A DNA stretch of 64,000 nucleotides, from contig NZ_CP046523.1 in NCBI RefSeq assembly GCF_021497885.1, positions 353,501 to 417,500 on the forward strand, written 5' to 3'. Positions within the stretch are counted from its first letter, which is position 1; each line of letters opens with the position of its first letter. The DNA is from Streptococcus oralis (GTDB taxonomy: Bacteria; Bacillota; Bacilli; Lactobacillales; Streptococcaceae). The notes beneath the pieces were generated by a model. The model was not told the origin of the DNA and searched no databases. It saw only the letters and a program-made list of their open reading frames with translations. Positions 28,136 through 38,656 of the stretch are shown in pieces. Made by a program: the position numbers and the translations under genes.

Positions 28136-29441
28136 AGTAGAAACGGCTAGAAGTCTCGCCCTAGCAGTGCTAGAGGATGTTCTAGTCAACCAAGCATATT
28201 CGAATATCGCTTTAAACAAACACCTCAAGGACAGTCAACTCTCAGCACCAGACAAGGGCTTGGTGACAGAGATTGTCTACGGAACGGTAGCCCGCAAACT
28301 GTCTCTGGAATGGTACCTGTCCCACTTTATCAAAGACCGGGATAAGCTGGATAACTGGCTCTATATCCTGCTCCTTCTGAGCGCCTACCAACTTCGGTAT
28401 CTGGATAAGGTTCCCAATCACGCAGTGGTCAATGAAGCTGTAGAGCTAGCTAAAGCCCGTAAAAAAGGCAGTGAAAAATTGGTCAACGCCGTCCTTCGTC
28501 GTATTTTGCGAGAGGGCTGGCCAGATATTGACAGCATTAAGCGAAAAAATAAGCGTGATTCCATTGCCTATTCTCTCCCAGTTTGGCTCGTGTCTAAACT
28601 CAAGGAAGAATACGGTGAAGAGCGAGCACAAGCTATTTTTGAAAGTCTTTTGGTGCGTAACAAAGCCAGCATCCGGGTGACCGACTTGAGCCGAAAAGAG
28701 GAAATCAAAGCCTTGTTAGAGGCGACTGATTCCCCTTTGGCAGCAACTGGTCTGGTCAAGGAGCAAGGTCACTTTGCAGGACATGATTTGTTCGCAGAAG
28801 GGGCCATTACCATACAAGACGAGTCCAGTCAATTGGTTGCTCCGACCCTTCGTCTACAAGGTGATGAGCAGGTACTGGATGCCTGTGCCGCTCCTGGCGG
28901 AAAAACAGTCCATATGGCCTCTTACCTCACATCGGGTAAGGTGACGGCTTTGGACCTTTATGATCACAAGTTGGACTTGATCCAAGAAAACGCCCAACGT
29001 TTGGAGGTAGCAGATCGAGTGCAAACGCAAAAATTGGACGCCAGAAAAGTTCATGAGTTTTTCGATCGTGACTCGTTTGACAAGATTTTAGTAGATGCTC
29101 CTTGTTCTGGGATTGGCCTCTTGCGTCGCAAACCAGATATCAAATACAATAAAGAAACGGCGGATTTCGCATCATTACAGCAAATTCAGCTGGAAATACT
29201 AGGTAGTGTTTGTCAAACCTTACGAAAAGGTGGTATAATAACGTATAGTACCTGCACTATCGTCTCAGAGGAAAACTTTCACGTCGTTGAGGCATTTTTA
29301 GAAAGTCACCCCGAGTTTGAGCAGGTTAAACTAGAACATGAATGCAAGGATATTTTGAAGGACGGCTGTATCTTGATCACTCCTGAATTGTACGGAAGTG
29401 ATGGATTCTTTATAAGCCAATTCCGCAAGATATCTGATTAG
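28128..29441 (+). CDS. rsmB: 16S rRNA (cytosine967-C5)-methyltransferase RsmB
   Basis: Also known as Sun/RrmB. The N-terminal NusB-like RNA-binding domain (1-140) is followed by a SAM methyltransferase domain with [10 protein letters not shown] (about 251-260), DAPCSGIG (about 322-329) and the second catalytic Cys in YSTCTI. I choose GTG 28128 (MTKVETA, 437 residues) because AGGAG lies 9 bases upstream; a TTG one codon earlier is also possible. The start lies inside the end of fmt, so translation is coupled. Confidence 0.96.
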   Translation: MTKVETARSLALAVLEDVLVNQAYSNIALNKHLKDSQLSAPDKGLVTEIVYGTVARKLSLEWYLSHFIKDRDKLDNWLYILLLLSAYQLRYLDKVPNHAVVNEAVELAKARKKGSEKLVNAVLRRILREGWPDIDSIKRKNKRDSIAYSLPVWLVSKLKEEYGEERAQAIFESLLVRNKASIRVTDLSRKEEIKALLEATDSPLAATGLVKEQGHFAGHDLFAEGAITIQDESSQLVAPTLRLQGDEQVLDACAAPGGKTVHMASYLTSGKVTALDLYDHKLDLIQENAQRLEVADRVQTQKLDARKVHEFFDRDSFDKILVDAPCSGIGLLRRKPDIKYNKETADFASLQQIQLEILGSVCQTLRKGGIITYSTCTIVSEENFHVVEAFLESHPEFEQVKLEHECKDILKDGCILITPELYGSDGFFISQFRKISD

Positions 29442-29456
29442 GAAGGAACTGACACA

Positions 29457-30197
29457 ATGGAAATAGCATTATTAACAGATGTTGGTCAGAAACGAACAAA
29501 TAACCAAGACTATGTCAATCACTTTGTCAACCGAGCAGGGCGCACCATGATCCTCTTAGCTGACGGGATGGGAGGACACCGTGCAGGCAATATCGCTAGT
29601 GAGATGGCGGTAACAGACCTAGGCGTGGCTTGGGTTGATACCCAAATCGACACCGTCAATGAGGTCCGTGAATGGTTTGCCCACTATCTGGAACTTGAAA
29701 ATCAAAAAATTCATCAGATGGGGAAAGACGAAGCCTATAAGGGGATGGGAACAACGCTTGAAGCAGTAGCCATTATTGGAAATCAAGCTATTTATGCCCA
29801 TATCGGTGATTCTCGTATCGGTTTGATCCGTGGTGAAGATTATCGCCAGCTCACAAGTGATCATTCTTTGGTTAATGCTCTGCTAAAGGCTGGCCAGCTA
29901 ACTCCAGAGGAGGCAGAAATTCATCCGCAGAAAAATATCATTACCCAATCCATTGGGCAAAAAGATGAAATTCAACCAGATTTTGGCATGGTTAGCCTAG
30001 AGTCAGGAGACTACCTCTTGCTCAACAGTGACGGCTTGACCAATATGATCTCAGGAAGCGATATCTACGATATTGTAACAAGTGATATTTCCTTGGCAGA
30101 CAAGGCGGCAACTTTGATTCGTTTTGCCAACAATGCAGGTGGTTTAGACAATATCACGGTTGCCCTTGTTCACATGAATGAGGAGGAAGTAGAATGA
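29457..30197 (+). CDS. phpP: PP2C-family serine/threonine phosphatase
   Basis: Metal-dependent phosphatase that reverses StkP phosphorylation. 246 residues with the PPM motifs: [15 protein letters not shown] at about 5-19, [15 protein letters not shown] at about 36-50, GDSRIGL and the C-terminal [15 protein letters not shown] precedes the ATG. It overlaps the stkP start by 4 bases (ATGA), so kinase and phosphatase are made together. Confidence 0.97.
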   Translation: MEIALLTDVGQKRTNNQDYVNHFVNRAGRTMILLADGMGGHRAGNIASEMAVTDLGVAWVDTQIDTVNEVREWFAHYLELENQKIHQMGKDEAYKGMGTTLEAVAIIGNQAIYAHIGDSRIGLIRGEDYRQLTSDHSLVNALLKAGQLTPEEAEIHPQKNIITQSIGQKDEIQPDFGMVSLESGDYLLLNSDGLTNMISGSDIYDIVTSDISLADKAATLIRFANNAGGLDNITVALVHMNEEEVE

Positions 30198-32077
30198 TCC
30201 AGATCGGCAAGATTTTTGCCGGACGATATCGGATTATCAAACAGATTGGTCGAGGAGGCATGGCGGATGTTTACTTGGCCAAGGATTTGATCCTAGACGG
30301 GGAAGAAGTGGCGGTTAAGGTCCTGAGGACTAACTATCAGACAGATCCGATTGCTGTGGCACGTTTTCAACGTGAAGCGAGAGCCATGGCGGATCTGGAT
30401 CATCCCCATATCGTTCGAATAACAGATATCGGTGAGGAAGACGGTCAGCAGTATCTAGCTATGGAGTATGTGGCAGGGCTTGACCTCAAACGTTATATCA
30501 AAGAACATTCCCCTCTCTCAAATGAAGAAGCCGTCCGTATTATGGGACAGATTCTCTTGGCCATGCGTCTGGCGCATACGAGAGGGATTATCCACCGAGA
30601 TTTGAAACCTCAAAATATCCTATTGACACCAGATGGAACTGCCAAAGTTACAGACTTTGGGATTGCCGTAGCTTTTGCAGAGACCAGTCTGACACAGACT
30701 AACTCCATGCTCGGTTCAGTCCACTATCTCTCACCTGAGCAGGCGCGTGGTTCCAAGGCAACTGTGCAGAGTGACATCTATGCTATGGGGATTATTTTCT
30801 ATGAAATGTTGACTGGACATATTCCTTATGATGGGGACAGTGCAGTGACTATCGCCCTCCAGCATTTCCAAAAACCACTCCCATCTGTTATTGCTGAGAA
30901 TCCAGCAGTACCGCAAGCTTTGGAAAATGTCGTTATCAAGGCAACGGCCAAGAAATTGACAGATCGCTATCAGTCCGTATCAGAAATGTATGTGGACTTG
31001 TCGAGTTGTTTGTCTCACAATCGCAGGAGAGAACCAAAGCTAGTCTTTGATGAGGCAAGCAAGGTTGATACCAAGACCTTGCCTAAAGTTCCACAAAGCA
31101 CTCTGACCTCTATTCCGAAGGCTAAGCCACAATTAGAGCGACCTCAATCAAAACAGCAGACTCAGCAGGTGGTAGCTGAAGCACCAGTACCAAAACCAGC
31201 GAAAAAACGGAAGTTTAAAGCTCGCTATATGATTTTACTGGCCAGTGCCTTGCTAGTTGCAGCCTCTTTGATTTGGATCTTCTCCCGAACTCCAGCGACT
31301 ATTGCTATTCCAGATGTATCGGGACAGACAGTTGCTGAAGCTAAAGAAACACTGAAGAAAGCTAATTTTGAAGTAGGTGAAGAAAAGACCGAGGCCAGCG
31401 ACACAGTAGCCGAAGGTCGCGTCATTCGAACAGATCCAGAAGCTAGAAGCGGTCGAAAAGAAGGAAGCAAAGTAAATCTAATCGTTTCATCAGGTAAGCA
31501 ATCCTTCCAACTAAGTAACTATGTAGGACGTAAGTCCTCGGATGTTGTCGCAGAGCTCAAAGAGAAAAAGGTTCCAGAAAATCTTATCAAGATCGAGGAA
31601 GAGGAATCTAGCGAAAGCGATCCAGGAACAGTCATTAGGCAAACCCCAGCTGCAGGAAGCACTTACGACCTAACAAAGGCAACAAGTATTGTATTGACAG
31701 TTGCTAAGAAGGTGACCAGCGTTTCGATGCCAAGTTACATTGGTTCAAGTCTTGAATTTACTAAGAACAATTTGACTCAGATTGTTGGTGTAAAAGAGGC
31801 CAATATCGAAGTTGTGGAAGTATCAACTGCTCCTGAAGGAACTACTGCAGGAACAGTTGTTAGTCAGGACCCTAAATCTGGAGAAAAGGTAGATCTCAAT
31901 AAAACACGTGTTAAGATTTCTATTTATAAACCAAAACCACTTCCTTCTTCATCAAGTTCGTCTCAACACGGAAATTCAGGAACAGACACGACGCCTTCAC
32001 AGAGTAACAATCAAGGTAGCAACCCTACAACGGATTCTTCAGATGGCGGTAGAACGTCAAGCAATGAACGAAATTAA
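30194..32077 (+). CDS. stkP: Eukaryotic-type serine/threonine kinase with PASTA domains
   Basis: Membrane kinase that couples cell-wall status to division and competence. Hanks kinase domain at about 12-275: glycine loop [10 protein letters not shown] (19-28), catalytic Lys42, HRDLKPQN near 134 and DFG as DFGIA. A single membrane helix follows at about 344-362, then three extracellular PASTA units (about 368-435, 436-510, 511-585) and a Ser/Thr/Asn-rich tail. Total 627 residues. Pneumococcal StkP, as I recall, is about 659 residues with four PASTA units, so one unit appears to be missing and is replaced by the low-complexity tail. Confidence 0.95.
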   Translation: MIQIGKIFAGRYRIIKQIGRGGMADVYLAKDLILDGEEVAVKVLRTNYQTDPIAVARFQREARAMADLDHPHIVRITDIGEEDGQQYLAMEYVAGLDLKRYIKEHSPLSNEEAVRIMGQILLAMRLAHTRGIIHRDLKPQNILLTPDGTAKVTDFGIAVAFAETSLTQTNSMLGSVHYLSPEQARGSKATVQSDIYAMGIIFYEMLTGHIPYDGDSAVTIALQHFQKPLPSVIAENPAVPQALENVVIKATAKKLTDRYQSVSEMYVDLSSCLSHNRRREPKLVFDEASKVDTKTLPKVPQSTLTSIPKAKPQLERPQSKQQTQQVVAEAPVPKPAKKRKFKARYMILLASALLVAASLIWIFSRTPATIAIPDVSGQTVAEAKETLKKANFEVGEEKTEASDTVAEGRVIRTDPEARSGRKEGSKVNLIVSSGKQSFQLSNYVGRKSSDVVAELKEKKVPENLIKIEEEESSESDPGTVIRQTPAAGSTYDLTKATSIVLTVAKKVTSVSMPSYIGSSLEFTKNNLTQIVGVKEANIEVVEVSTAPEGTTAGTVVSQDPKSGEKVDLNKTRVKISIYKPKPLPSSSSSSQHGNSGTDTTPSQSNNQGSNPTTDSSDGGRTSSNERN

Positions 32078-32080
32078 CCC

Positions 32081-32117
32081 AATCTTTGTCATGATTTCAT
32101 GACAAAGATTTTTTTTC
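32081..32117 (+). terminator. Strong intrinsic terminator after stkP
   Basis: Perfect stem AATCTTTGTCATGA/TCATGACAAAGATT followed by eight T residues. It ends the gmk-stkP operon. Confidence 0.92.
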
Positions 32118-32164
32118 ATGAACTTTTGTGATAGAATAAAGGGAGTAGAAAATAGGAGTAGAAA

Positions 32165-32923
32165 ATGGACGAATCAAAAGAGTTAAATGCTGTCATTGAT
32201 GTGATTATGCTAGCTGGAACCATTCTCTTGAAAAGTGGTTCGGAGATTCATCGGGTTGAGGACACCATGATTCGCATTGCCCATTCACAGGGAATAGTGG
32301 ATTGCAATGTTCTTGCCATGCCCGCGGCTATTTTCTTTTCGATTGAAAACACCAATATTTCTCGTATGAAACGGGTGACGTCATCCTCCTATAACATCGA
32401 AAAAGTCTGTGATGTCAACCAAGTATCACGAGAACTTGTGGGTGGCCAGATTGATCTTTCTACAGCTTTTAAAAAGCTGAAGGAAATCAGAAATCAAGCT
32501 CTTCCTTATAGCAAGCTCCAAGTGACTGTAGCAGCAACCCTCAGCGCCCCTTTCTTCTCGATTATGTTTGGCGGCAATGTCTATGATGCTTTTGGAGCAG
32601 GCGTTGCGACTTTGTTTGGTTTTGCCTTCTCTCTCTATGTCGAGAAGTTTATCCGCATTCCTTTTGTAACAGCTTTTGCAGGTGCCTTTGTTTTTGGCTT
32701 GATTGCCCAGTTCTGGGCTCGCTATACTGGATTTCCTTCGACGGCAGACCTAATCATAGCAGGAGCCGTCATGCCCTTTGTTCCAGGGATTGCTCTGACA
32801 AATGCGGTTCGAGATATCATGACCAACCATATCAACTCTGGTATGAGCAAGATGTTTGAATCCCTGCTCATTACCCTCGCTTTAGGGGCCGGCACCTCTG
32901 TCGCCCTGGTTTTGATGACATAA
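32165..32923 (+). CDS. Threonine/serine exporter ThrE family, N-terminal (DUF1212) subunit
   Basis: 252 residues. The N-terminal cytosolic part (VIMLAGTILLKSGSEIHRVEDTM, the DUF1212 signature) is followed by about five membrane helices from residue 120. PFVPGIALTNAVRD near 200 is characteristic. In Corynebacterium ThrE the two halves are fused; here the C-terminal half is the next gene, starting 1 base after the stop. Transport of threonine or serine is inferred from the family. The leader has a TGATAGAAT extended -10 near 32130. Confidence 0.9.
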   Translation: MDESKELNAVIDVIMLAGTILLKSGSEIHRVEDTMIRIAHSQGIVDCNVLAMPAAIFFSIENTNISRMKRVTSSSYNIEKVCDVNQVSRELVGGQIDLSTAFKKLKEIRNQALPYSKLQVTVAATLSAPFFSIMFGGNVYDAFGAGVATLFGFAFSLYVEKFIRIPFVTAFAGAFVFGLIAQFWARYTGFPSTADLIIAGAVMPFVPGIALTNAVRDIMTNHINSGMSKMFESLLITLALGAGTSVALVLMT

Positions 32924-32924
32924 G

Positions 32925-33380
32925 ATGACTCTAACAAGTATTTTACTCCAAGCGGTGGCAAGTTTGCTCGCCATTATCAACTTTCTAATCGTACTGAATG
33001 TCCAACGCTCCATGCTTCTGCCTGGTGGTGTTCTGGGAATGGGTGTCTGGCTCCTCTATCTCGTACTCAAAGAACCGACCAATGTTATTGTTGCGACCTT
33101 TATCGCAGCAGTAATTGGCTCTTGCATCAGCCAGATTTTAAGTATTGTCTATAAGACACCAGCAGTGGTTTTTGTCTTGGCCATTCTTGCCCCCTTGGTG
33201 CCAGGTTATCTATCCTATCGGACGACAGCTTTCTTTGTGACAGGCGATTACAGTCATGCCCTTGCCAGCGCGACTTTGGTGGTTATGTTAGCCCTCGTTA
33301 TTTCTATTGGAATGGCAAGTGGAACGGTAATTCTAAAGCTTTATTACTACATCCGAAAACAACGAGGAATATCCTCTTGA
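32925..33380 (+). CDS. Threonine/serine exporter ThrE family, C-terminal (DUF3815) subunit
   Basis: 151-residue membrane protein with four or five helices and the conserved LAILAPLVPGYLSYRTTAFF segment near 82-101. It is the partner of the preceding DUF1212 subunit and is translationally coupled to it (TAAGATG). A terminator follows. Confidence 0.9.
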   Translation: MTLTSILLQAVASLLAIINFLIVLNVQRSMLLPGGVLGMGVWLLYLVLKEPTNVIVATFIAAVIGSCISQILSIVYKTPAVVFVLAILAPLVPGYLSYRTTAFFVTGDYSHALASATLVVMLALVISIGMASGTVILKLYYYIRKQRGISS

Positions 33381-33392
33381 TGCTGTTAAAGC

Positions 33393-33425
33393 AAAGACTT
33401 GATTTGGTGAATCAAGTCTTTTTTC
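33393..33425 (+). terminator. Intrinsic terminator after the ThrE pair
   Basis: AAAGACTTGATT/AATCAAGTCTTT stem with a T run. Confidence 0.9.
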
Positions 33426-33498
33426 TCTCTTTTGCCCCTATTTGTGATAAAATAGAATGAAACGATTTTTTACAATGAATGAAAAAACAGAGGTAAAT

Positions 33499-34671
33499 AT
33501 GACAATCGGTATTGATAAGATTGGTTTTGCGACCAGTCAATATGTCTTGAAATTACAAGACCTAGCAGAAGCGAGGGGAGTTGACCCCGAAAAATTTAGC
33601 AAGGGACTCTTGTTAAATGAAATTAGTATTGCGCCACTGACTGAGGATATTGTTACCTTGGCAGCTAGTGCAAGCAACTCTATTTTGACAGACAAAGAAA
33701 AAGAAGAAATCGATATGGTCATCGTGGCGACCGAGTCAGGGATTGACCAGAGTAAGGCAGCGGCAGTCTTTGTTCATGGCCTATTAGGCATTCAGCCTTT
33801 TGCCCGTAGCTTTGAAATCAAAGAAGCCTGCTATGGAGCAACAGCTGCTCTTCATTATGCTAAATTGCATGTGGAGAATTCTCCAGAGTCTAAGGTTTTG
33901 GTCATTGCCAGTGATATTGCCAAGTATGGTGTGGGAACTCCAGGTGAGCCAACTCAGGGTGCTGGAAGTGTGGCGATGTTGATCACCCAAAATCCGCGCA
34001 TCATGGCCTTTAACAATGATAACGTTGCTCAAACACGCGACATCATGGATTTCTGGCGTCCGAACTACTCGAGCACTCCTTATGTAAACGGCATGTACTC
34101 GACCCAACAGTATCTTGATTGCCTGACAACGACTTGGGATGAATACAAGAAACGCTACGATTGGACTATGGATGACTTTGCGGCTATCTGCTTCCACTTG
34201 CCTTATCCTAAGTTGGCCCTAAAAGGCTTGCGCAAGATGATGGACAAAACTTTGTCTAAAGAAAAACAGGATAGTTTGCAAGAAAACTTTGATAAGTCCA
34301 TTCTCTATAGTCAGATGATTGGGAATATCTACACAGGTTCTCTCTTCCTCGGCCTCCTCTCCCTTTTGGAAAATGCAGAGACTCTGAAGGCTGGAGATAA
34401 AATTGCCCTCTACAGTTACGGAAGTGGAGCGGTTTCAGAGTTCTTTAGTGGTGAATTGGTCGAAGGCTATGAGGCTTACCTTGATAAGGATCGCTTGAGC
34501 AAACTCAAGCAACGTACAGCATTGTCTGTTGCAGACTATGAAAAAGTCTTCTTCGAAGAATTGCAGTTGGATGAATCTGGTTCAGCCCAATTTGCAGGCT
34601 ATGAACATCAAGACTATGCCTTGGTTGAAATTCTCGACCACCAACGCCGTTATAGCAAGGTTGAAAAATAA
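33499..34671 (+). CDS. mvaS: Hydroxymethylglutaryl-CoA synthase
   Basis: Condenses acetoacetyl-CoA and acetyl-CoA to HMG-CoA in the mevalonate route to isoprenoids, used by streptococci for undecaprenyl carriers. 390 residues from ATG 33499, which follows AGAGG by 5 bases and gives the conserved start MTIGIDKIGFAT; a longer frame upstream adds 14 unrelated residues. Catalytic Cys111 lies in KEACYGATAA, the general base Glu in ATESGIDQS (about 80), and the active-site His in CFHLPYPK. The stop overlaps the mvaA ATG (TAATG). Confidence 0.97.
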   Translation: MTIGIDKIGFATSQYVLKLQDLAEARGVDPEKFSKGLLLNEISIAPLTEDIVTLAASASNSILTDKEKEEIDMVIVATESGIDQSKAAAVFVHGLLGIQPFARSFEIKEACYGATAALHYAKLHVENSPESKVLVIASDIAKYGVGTPGEPTQGAGSVAMLITQNPRIMAFNNDNVAQTRDIMDFWRPNYSSTPYVNGMYSTQQYLDCLTTTWDEYKKRYDWTMDDFAAICFHLPYPKLALKGLRKMMDKTLSKEKQDSLQENFDKSILYSQMIGNIYTGSLFLGLLSLLENAETLKAGDKIALYSYGSGAVSEFFSGELVEGYEAYLDKDRLSKLKQRTALSVADYEKVFFEELQLDESGSAQFAGYEHQDYALVEILDHQRRYSKVEK

Positions 34672-35945
34672 TGAAGTTAAGTTGGAATGGATTTTCTAAA
34701 AAATCATACCATGAGCGCCTTGAGTTGCTGAAAGCTCAGGCGCTCCTTAGTCCTGAAAAGCAAACGAGTCTGGAGCAGGATGAACAAATTAGCTTGACTG
34801 TTGCAGACCAGCTGAGTGAGAATGTGGTGGGAACTTTTTCTCTGCCTTATTCTATCATTCCAGAACTTTTGGTGAACGGTCAGGACTACACAGTTCCTTA
34901 TGTGACAGAAGAACCCTCAGTGGTTGCTGCGGCTAGTTATGCCAGCAAAATCATCAAGAGAGCAGGTGGCTTTACTGCTCAAGTACATGAGCGCCAGATG
35001 ATTGGTCAGGTAGCCCTTTATCAAGTTGCTGATCCAGATCTAGCGCAGGAGAAAATTGCCAGCAAGAAGGCTGAGCTCTTGGAACTTGCCAATCAAGCCT
35101 ATCCGTCCATCGTTAAACGTGGAGGTGGGGCGCGTGATTTGCATGTAGAGCAGATCAAAGGTGAAACAGACTTTCTCGTTGTTTATCTCCATGTTGATAC
35201 CCAGGAAGCCATGGGAGCCAATATGCTCAACACCATGCTGGAAGCTTTGAAACCAGTCTTAGAAGAACTCAGTCAAGGACAGAGCCTTATGGGGATCCTG
35301 TCCAATTACGCGACCGATTCTCTGGTGACTGCAAACTGTCGTATCGCCTTTCGCTACTTGAGCCCTCAAAGGGACCAAGGACGAGAAATTGCGGAGAAAA
35401 TGGCCTTGGCTAGCCAGTTTGCGCAGGCTGATCCTTACCGAGCAGCTACCCATAATAAAGGGATTTTTAACGGTATTGATGCCATTTTGATTGCCACTGG
35501 TAATGACTGGCGTGCCATCGAAGCCGGGGCCCATGCCTTTGCCAGTCGAGATGGACACTATCAAGGTCTTAGTCAATGGACGCTGGACATGGAAAGAGAA
35601 GAATTGGTCGGTGAGATGACCCTACCCATGCCCGTAGCGACCAAGGGCGGCTCTATCGGACTCAACCCACGTGTAGCCCTCAGTCATGAACTACTGGGAA
35701 ATCCTTCAGCCAAAGAATTAGCTCAGATTATCGTTTCCATCGGTCTTGCCCAAAACTTTGCGGCCCTCAAAGCCTTGGTGAGTACAGGAATCCAGCAAGG
35801 TCACATGAAATTACAGGCCAAATCCCTAGCTCTCCTAGCCGGTGCTAGTGAGTCCGAGGTTGCTCCCTTAGTTGAGCGCCTCATCGCTGATAAAACTTTC
35901 AACTTAGAGACAGCCCAGCGCTATCTAGAAAACTTAAGATCGTAA
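34671..35945 (+). CDS. mvaA: Hydroxymethylglutaryl-CoA reductase, degradative (class II) type
   Basis: Reduces HMG-CoA to mevalonate. The 424-residue class II enzyme has ENVVGTFSLPYS near 50-61 (ENVIG-type motif with the catalytic Glu), the VDTQEAMGANMLNTM motif near 178-192, the GNDWRA catalytic Lys/Asp-region near 280 and the flexible C-terminal domain. It is coupled to mvaS. The operon has its own -10 (TGATAAAAT near 33444) and ends at a bidirectional terminator. Confidence 0.97.
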   Translation: MKLSWNGFSKKSYHERLELLKAQALLSPEKQTSLEQDEQISLTVADQLSENVVGTFSLPYSIIPELLVNGQDYTVPYVTEEPSVVAAASYASKIIKRAGGFTAQVHERQMIGQVALYQVADPDLAQEKIASKKAELLELANQAYPSIVKRGGGARDLHVEQIKGETDFLVVYLHVDTQEAMGANMLNTMLEALKPVLEELSQGQSLMGILSNYATDSLVTANCRIAFRYLSPQRDQGREIAEKMALASQFAQADPYRAATHNKGIFNGIDAILIATGNDWRAIEAGAHAFASRDGHYQGLSQWTLDMEREELVGEMTLPMPVATKGGSIGLNPRVALSHELLGNPSAKELAQIIVSIGLAQNFAALKALVSTGIQQGHMKLQAKSLALLAGASESEVAPLVERLIADKTFNLETAQRYLENLRS

Positions 35946-35976
35946 AAAACTCAGACGAATTGGTCTGAGTTTTCTT
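35944..35976. terminator. Bidirectional terminator between mvaA and scrR
   Basis: AAAACTCAGAC/GTCTGAGTTTT stem (35946-35956 with 35963-35973) with A and T tracts, serving the two convergent operons. Confidence 0.85.
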
Positions 35977-35980
35977 GTGT

Positions 35981-36946
35981 TTAAATACTTTTTCCTGGTA
36001 ATAGGGTGACTGGTAAGAAGTAACCAGTTGTCGCGACTTCCTTGCCTTCAATCTTCTGCAGGAGAAGATCGACAGTGAGGTGGGCAATCTCCTTCATAGG
36101 CTGCTTAATCGTTGTCAGGTGAGGATAGTAGTTCTCGATAAAGTAGGTCCCATCATAGCCGATGACCTTGAGCTCATCAGGAACAGAAATCCCCAGCTCT
36201 TGAGCAATTTTGATAACCAGAATGGCTGTCAAATCATCCGAAGCAAAGATAGCATCTGGTTTCTGATGGGTCAAGATGTTCTTGATTTCCATTTCTTTTC
36301 TGACGGGCGAAAAGTCACTGGAAACATTGATAATAGGCGCTTTTGGGAGAACAGAGGCAAAGCCAGCATGGCGCAGTCCAGTCGGTGAGTTAGAGTTGTC
36401 ATTTCCTGTAATCATGATGATAGACTGAGCTCCTGTCTTGACCAAGGTTTGGGCTGCGAGAACCCCGCCACCGTAGTTATCAGAGGAGACGACAGGTATG
36501 TCTGGTGATAGGTTCCGGTCAAAGGAAATGATCGGTGCTGTCACACGATTGTAGTCTTCAATTCCGAGATTGTGACTTCCTGAGATGATACCGTCTACCT
36601 GATTGGCCTCCAGCATTTCAATGTACTCACGTTCTTTTTCAGAATCATGTTCGCTGTTACAGATGATGGTCTTGTAGCCATTTTTGAAGAGTTGGTGTTC
36701 CAACTTGTCAATCAACTCCGCATAAAAGACATGACTGATGTTTGGAAAAATAAGTCCAATCAACTTGGCAGATTTTCCTTGGAGGCTTCGAGCCAGGTTG
36801 TTGGGTTTATAGCCCAATTCTCGCATGGCTTCATTAACCTTTTGAATGGTTTTCTCAGATAGGTAACCCTTTTTATTGATGACCCGTGAGACGGTAGTAG
36901 GGCTGACGCCTGCAAGTTTTGCGACATCAGTTAGTTTTGCGACCAT
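35981..36946 (-). CDS. scrR: Sucrose operon repressor (LacI family)
   Basis: 321 residues: an N-terminal LacI helix-turn-helix (TDVAKLAGVSPTTVSRVINKKGY, residues about 5-27), hinge and a periplasmic-binding-like effector domain. It starts inside the last codons of scrB (20-base overlap) and so is co-expressed with the hydrolase. It probably represses both scrB and scrA through the CG-centred operators in their shared intergenic region; family knowledge suggests sucrose-6-phosphate or fructose as inducer. Confidence 0.93.
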   Translation of the reverse strand: MVAKLTDVAKLAGVSPTTVSRVINKKGYLSEKTIQKVNEAMRELGYKPNNLARSLQGKSAKLIGLIFPNISHVFYAELIDKLEHQLFKNGYKTIICNSEHDSEKEREYIEMLEANQVDGIISGSHNLGIEDYNRVTAPIISFDRNLSPDIPVVSSDNYGGGVLAAQTLVKTGAQSIIMITGNDNSNSPTGLRHAGFASVLPKAPIINVSSDFSPVRKEMEIKNILTHQKPDAIFASDDLTAILVIKIAQELGISVPDELKVIGYDGTYFIENYYPHLTTIKQPMKEIAHLTVDLLLQKIEGKEVATTGYFLPVTLLPGKSI

Positions 36947-38381
36947 AATCTAATTCATAGTAAGTTCCAGTTGGGTTTCCAGACTTGATCAGGATACCGT
37001 TTTGGTCCGCATGTGGGAAGACACGACCAGAAAATACTTTTTCTCCTTTATTGATGAAAATTTCAAAGACCGACTTGTCGATGAAGATAGTGGCGGTTGT
37101 AGCTTGGTTATCGATAGGGCAAGAACGAGTCGTACCAAATTCTTGGGCGTACTGTTCACCAGCCTGACTACGATCCACTGTCACTTGTCCATTGACAAGG
37201 TCAAAGGTGATTGAAAGCCCCTTGCCTTCCTTGTCAGCGAGCAAGACAATCTCGCTTTGGCTATTGGCCTCCAAGTTGAGCTCGAGTTCATAGGTGTTAT
37301 TGGTTTGAGTCCGATTTGAGAAGACCTCTTCAGAGGAACGGAGTTCTTTGACGGCTGAGACAGGATATTGGTAGAGTTTGCCATCTTTGATAGTGAGTTC
37401 TTTGACCAATGAGAAGGTTCCTTGGTGATCAAAACGGTCAGATGGGTAAGAAACATCTGGTAACCCAAGCCAACTTACTGCTAGTGCACGTCCATCTGGA
37501 GCGTTGAATGCTTGAGTTGCATAGGCTTCAAAGCCGTAGTCTAGGTTGTGAAGGGGTGACACATCGACTATTTTGGCATTTTCAGGATCAAAGGAAGCCC
37601 CAATTTTGTACATGTTTGGATAGATATTGTCATAGTCTAGAACAGCCTTATCCAATCCTTGTGGGCAGTAGAGAAGGACAGGTTGCTCCCCTACAAAGAT
37701 CAGATTTGGGCATTCCATCATGTAGGCAGTACGGTCGTTAGCAAAGTCAAGGTCGCCAACTGCTTGCCAGTTTGTGTAGTCATTGCCCACGGCCTTGTAG
37801 AGGCGAACAAAGCCTTTTTTCTCCAAGTCCTGTCCGCCGACGATAGCATAATATTGTCCCTTAAAGTTAAAAATTTGCGGATCGCGGAAGTGGTCAGTAG
37901 AGTCTGCTGGCTGGTCAATCAAGATCTTGTCAATCTTTGTAATCTTGCCCTCCTTATCCATCAAAGCCCCAATCTGGTAAGGGTGACGGATCCAATTTTC
38001 ATCACGGACATTTCCAGTATAAAATAGGAACAACTGATCGCCAAACTGCATGGCAGAACCAGAATAGGCACCGTGGCTATCTAATGGAGTATCTGGCAAA
38101 ACTTTGACTCCAGTTTCTGTAAAGTGCACTAAATCATCACTTTCAAGCTGCACCCAAGACTTCAACCCATGGGCTGCACCAAAGGGGAAGTTCTGGTAAA
38201 AGAGAATCCATTTGCCATTGAAATAAGAAAAGCCATTTGGATCATTGAGAAGCCCTGTTTTAGGCTCGACATGGTAACGAGTATGCCAAGGAGATTGTGC
38301 CATCTTTTCCTCGATTTGCTTGATTTCATCATTAGACCAGTCTTCATAGCGTCTATAACGGCGCTCAGTTGTCCATTCCAT
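36927..38381 (-). CDS. scrB: Sucrose-6-phosphate hydrolase
   Basis: GH32 invertase-type enzyme that splits sucrose-6-phosphate from the PTS into glucose-6-phosphate and fructose. 484 residues. The nucleophile Asp47 lies in LLNDPNG, FRDPQ is the second conserved Asp motif near 166 and ECPNL holds the acid/base Glu near 225. A C-terminal beta-sandwich follows, with IFIDKSVFEIFINKGE. GGAGGAAAG precedes the ATG. Divergent from scrA. Confidence 0.97.
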   Translation of the reverse strand: MEWTTERRYRRYEDWSNDEIKQIEEKMAQSPWHTRYHVEPKTGLLNDPNGFSYFNGKWILFYQNFPFGAAHGLKSWVQLESDDLVHFTETGVKVLPDTPLDSHGAYSGSAMQFGDQLFLFYTGNVRDENWIRHPYQIGALMDKEGKITKIDKILIDQPADSTDHFRDPQIFNFKGQYYAIVGGQDLEKKGFVRLYKAVGNDYTNWQAVGDLDFANDRTAYMMECPNLIFVGEQPVLLYCPQGLDKAVLDYDNIYPNMYKIGASFDPENAKIVDVSPLHNLDYGFEAYATQAFNAPDGRALAVSWLGLPDVSYPSDRFDHQGTFSLVKELTIKDGKLYQYPVSAVKELRSSEEVFSNRTQTNNTYELELNLEANSQSEIVLLADKEGKGLSITFDLVNGQVTVDRSQAGEQYAQEFGTTRSCPIDNQATTATIFIDKSVFEIFINKGEKVFSGRVFPHADQNGILIKSGNPTGTYYELDYGRKTN

Positions 38382-38418
38382 TTTATCTTTCCTCCATAAG
38401 TTCTATTCTATTATTAAT

Positions 38419-38489
38419 AGTAAACGTTTTCGGCAAAAAAAGCAAGTCTTTTATGTTAAAAAAGAGAAAAATATGTCAAACGATTGCCA
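38419..38489. promoter_or_regulatory. ScrR/CcpA-type operators at the scrB side of the intergenic region
   Basis: Two CG-centred imperfect palindromes: AGTAAACGTTTTCG (38419-38432), one base from a cre consensus and overlapping the scrB promoter region, and GTCAAACGATTGCCA (38475-38489). LacI-family repressors bind such sites, so ScrR, CcpA or both may act here. A leftward -10 (TAGAAT) lies near 38405-38410. Confidence 0.6.
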
Positions 38490-38656
38490 GAAACCAAGCG
38501 AAGGAAATCTGGCAAATTTTCACGAAAAAATGAAAGAAAATGTAAATAAAAAGCTTTGAATCCTCTAATATAAAGATATTTTTTTGAGGAAAAAGAAAAT
38601 ATCCCTCAAAAACGAGCAAGAATAATCAGGAGTAAAAGAAAGAAAATAAAAAATCT

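Noticed and set aside
38581..38612. Hairpin TTTTTGAGG/CCTCAAAAA as a terminator
   Set aside because: No T run on either side in the needed position and it lies upstream of both divergent promoters; left as an unexplained hairpin.
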